DNA of 64,000 bases from Hypomesus transpacificus (Eukaryota; Chordata; Actinopteri; Osmeriformes; Osmeridae). The stretch lies in contig NC_061082.1 in the NCBI RefSeq assembly GCF_021917145.1, forward strand, positions 6,608,237-6,672,236, read 5' to 3'. Below, one piece after another: positions 62,317-64,000 of this stretch (within the stretch, counting starts at the first letter, position 1; the number at the start of each line of letters is the position of its first letter). The notes beneath the pieces were generated by a model. That model had not been told where the DNA came from. It made no database searches and saw only the letters and a program-made list of their open reading frames with translations. The position numbers and the translations under genes were made by a program.

Positions 62317-62499
62317 GCAGACGCTCTTATCCAGAGCGACTTACAGTAAGTACAGGGACATTACCCCGAGGCAGTGCCAGGAGGTGAAGTGCCTTGCCCA
62401 AGGACATAACGTCAACATCATTTGGTGTGGCCGGGAATCGAATTAGCGACCTTCAGATTACTAGCCCAATTCCCTAACCGCTCAGCCAACTGACTCCCT
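62317..62499 (-). mobile_element. tRNA-derived SINE
   Basis: Read on the minus strand, it starts with a tRNA-like head: A box TGGCTGAGCGG and B box ATTCGATTCC spaced as in a polymerase III promoter. A body follows with CCTTGGGCAAGGCACTTCACC. It ends with the tail AAGTCGCTCTGGATAAGAGC then GTCTGC and an A-rich run (T run 62,303-62,316 on the plus strand). That tail is the one I recall as shared by teleost L2-type LINEs and their partner SINEs, which would explain how it was mobilised. The family name is not certain. Confidence 0.8.
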
Positions 62500-63282
62500 A
62501 CATTTGAACTTACAAAAACACCCAACGAAAGTGGTTTTCCAGTGGGGTGTGATTGAGTATAGAACAATCAGGGTGTAGCGTTCTGTGCAGTTAACCAGCA
62601 GCATGGCTGCAACAGGCCACAGAGAGGAATGCAAATCCTCACAAGCACAATGTAGCAGCTAGAAAAAGCCTCTATACTTGATGGAACCCACAATATAAAT
62701 CCTCTGCAAACAAAAATGGGACAGCGTGTCAGTGTGCGCGTGTGTGTGTACAGTCTGGATGTAAATAGCAGTTTCCATAGCGGCTGTCCTAGCTGTCTGA
62801 GGGCAGCAGGAAACAGTAAAGCGTGCTTGCTGCCAGTGTTCCAGTCCTGTGGTGGGACCAGTCCAAGCAGACAAGTTTCATCATCCAACACTCCTTTATT
62901 AAAACGAGCTGCTATTTCTGTCTGTGAGTCAGAGGGCTTCGGTGGGCAGGACAGGAGAAAACACATGCTGAGCTAAGGCCGTAAGACCCGCAGAACTCGA
63001 AACTCTGGCACAACAACAACAACAACAGAGGTATCGGTTTTCACTGCTGAGGAGGATCAAAGACACTACAGCCAGGGGCTCCGAAGCCAATTTGGGATTA
63101 CAAACAAGGCTGTTGTTTAAAACAATAGGGTAGTGCAAGCTCGACAAATCGGTTATAGAATGACAAGTAACATCTAATAAAAAAACAAGCAACACCTTAC
63201 TGTACCAACGCTAGAACTACCAACCAGTTGAACTAGAGAGGACCACCAGCTCATCTCCAACTCTGCACACAGGTTCCTTACA

Positions 63283-63345
63283 CTGTCTCTGTGTCTCTGT
63301 GTCTCTGTGTCTCTGTGTCTCTGTGTCTCTCTGTCTCTCTCTGTC

Positions 63346-63379
<34 letters not shown>

Positions 63380-63380
63380 A
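63283..63380. repeat. CT/TGTCTC low-complexity tract
   Basis: Tandem ctctgtgt units passing into pure CT. The minus strand gives an artefactual Arg-Glu-rich frame. Confidence 0.9.
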
Positions 63381-63607
63381 TCTCTCCCATCATATTGTGC
63401 AGTGCTGTGTAGTAAATGTCAGGGCGTCCAGTGTTAAGCCTGGAAGCAGATGTGTCTGGCTTCTTTTCTCTGTGCTCTTCATCCTCCGGACCATCTGGCA
63501 CAGATCAGGTCACCTGAAGCCACCAGGGGCCATGCCAACGTTGCTAGGAGATCTCAGGGTCACAAAGTGAGCTCTGCTCTCCAAGCCTCCTCACCCATGC
63601 GTGCTCG

Positions 63608-63655
63608 TGTGTGTGTGTGTGTGTCCGTCTGTCCGTCTGTCCGTCTGTCCGTCTC
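63608..63655. repeat. TG and TCCGTCTG tandem repeat
   Basis: Short TG run followed by four copies of ccgtctgt. Confidence 0.85.
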
Positions 63656-64000
63656 TCACAGAGGGAACGGATTTGTGAGGAAAATTTAGCACTGCTTTGT
63701 CATTATCTAAAGTTTGTTCATAACATGCCGTGGAAAGTACCGCAGCTGTGAGGATAGGAAGCTGATTGTCCAAGTCTGTCCACTTTTTGTGATGACAACA
63801 TATCAAATAGCAGGACAAGATATTTAGTTTATGTTTGTAAACTGTTATGTTTGTATGTGTTGTGTAAATGCTCCATAAACACACTCTCCATCTTCCTCAG
63901 GAGTCTTGTGCTCATATGATCTCATTGTGTGGGTCGGGGCCAAGGCAGGTCAAAACAAACAAACAAGCACATAGCAGGATTGTGTCCCACTGTCTACACA

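Larger units (their letters stand above)
60976..64000. other. kalrn intron upstream of the SH3 exon
   Basis: The transcript enters the window here from the right. I looked on the minus strand for the upstream PH1 exons and for the alternative last exon of the synaptic Kalirin-7 form (whose protein ends STYV) and saw neither. The stretch holds a SINE (62,317-62,499), a CAA run (about 63,009-63,028), a CT/GTCT low-complexity block (about 63,283-63,380) and a TG/TCCG tract (about 63,608-63,655). Confidence 0.5.

Noticed and set aside
1-64000. CRISPR arrays, prophage, operons, tRNA or rRNA genes
   Set aside because: None seen. The tandem repeats have no unique spacers of constant length, and the only tRNA-like sequence is the head of a SINE.

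Overview
This is a piece of a ray-finned fish (teleost-type) nuclear genome. The evidence is vertebrate genes split by GT-AG introns, a miR-375 that ends in the GUUA form I remember for zebrafish, a tRNA-headed SINE with a teleost-type tail, and many CA/GA microsatellites. I recognise five protein genes and one microRNA gene. I found no bacterial-style operon, CRISPR array, integrated virus or toxin gene.

Layout. Bases 1-12,945 hold no gene I can recognise, only simple repeats. cdk5r2 (+, single exon, 12,946-13,833) encodes a p39-type CDK5 activator. fev (-, three coding exons, 19,563-21,133) encodes the Pet-1 ETS factor of serotonergic neurons. cryba2 (-, four coding exons, 24,112-26,176, with a probable untranslated first exon near 26,529-26,570) encodes a beta-A2 lens crystallin. 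A mir-375 hairpin lies on the minus strand at 31,381-31,462, with a TATA box about 350 bases upstream. umps (-, six exons, 33,010-35,625) encodes bifunctional UMP synthase. The 3' half of kalrn (-, 28 exons, 37,197-60,975) fills most of the rest. It encodes SH3, DH2-PH2, SH3, Ig, FN3 and kinase, and its upstream exons lie beyond the right edge. All 28 kalrn exon junctions keep frame (4,023 nt, 1,340 aa plus stop).

The order cdk5r2-fev-cryba2-mir375 is, from memory, the human 2q35 order, and umps-kalrn are neighbours on human 3q21, so the window joins two conserved neighbourhoods. Several genes are neuronal or endocrine (cdk5r2, fev, kalrn, mir-375); umps is a housekeeping gene whose promoter carries a ZNF143-like element. 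These genes do not form one pathway.

I found no convincing undescribed system. The observations most worth a second look are: the mir-375 locus and its TATA box; a (UG)28 tract serving as the 3' splice-site region of the kalrn PH2 exon; a NAGNAG acceptor in front of the second SH3 exon; an intact DFG in the kalirin kinase where I remember human kalirin having a degenerate motif; a nested, internally duplicated inverted-repeat transposon in a kalrn intron; and very tight spacing between the kalrn 3' end and the umps promoter.
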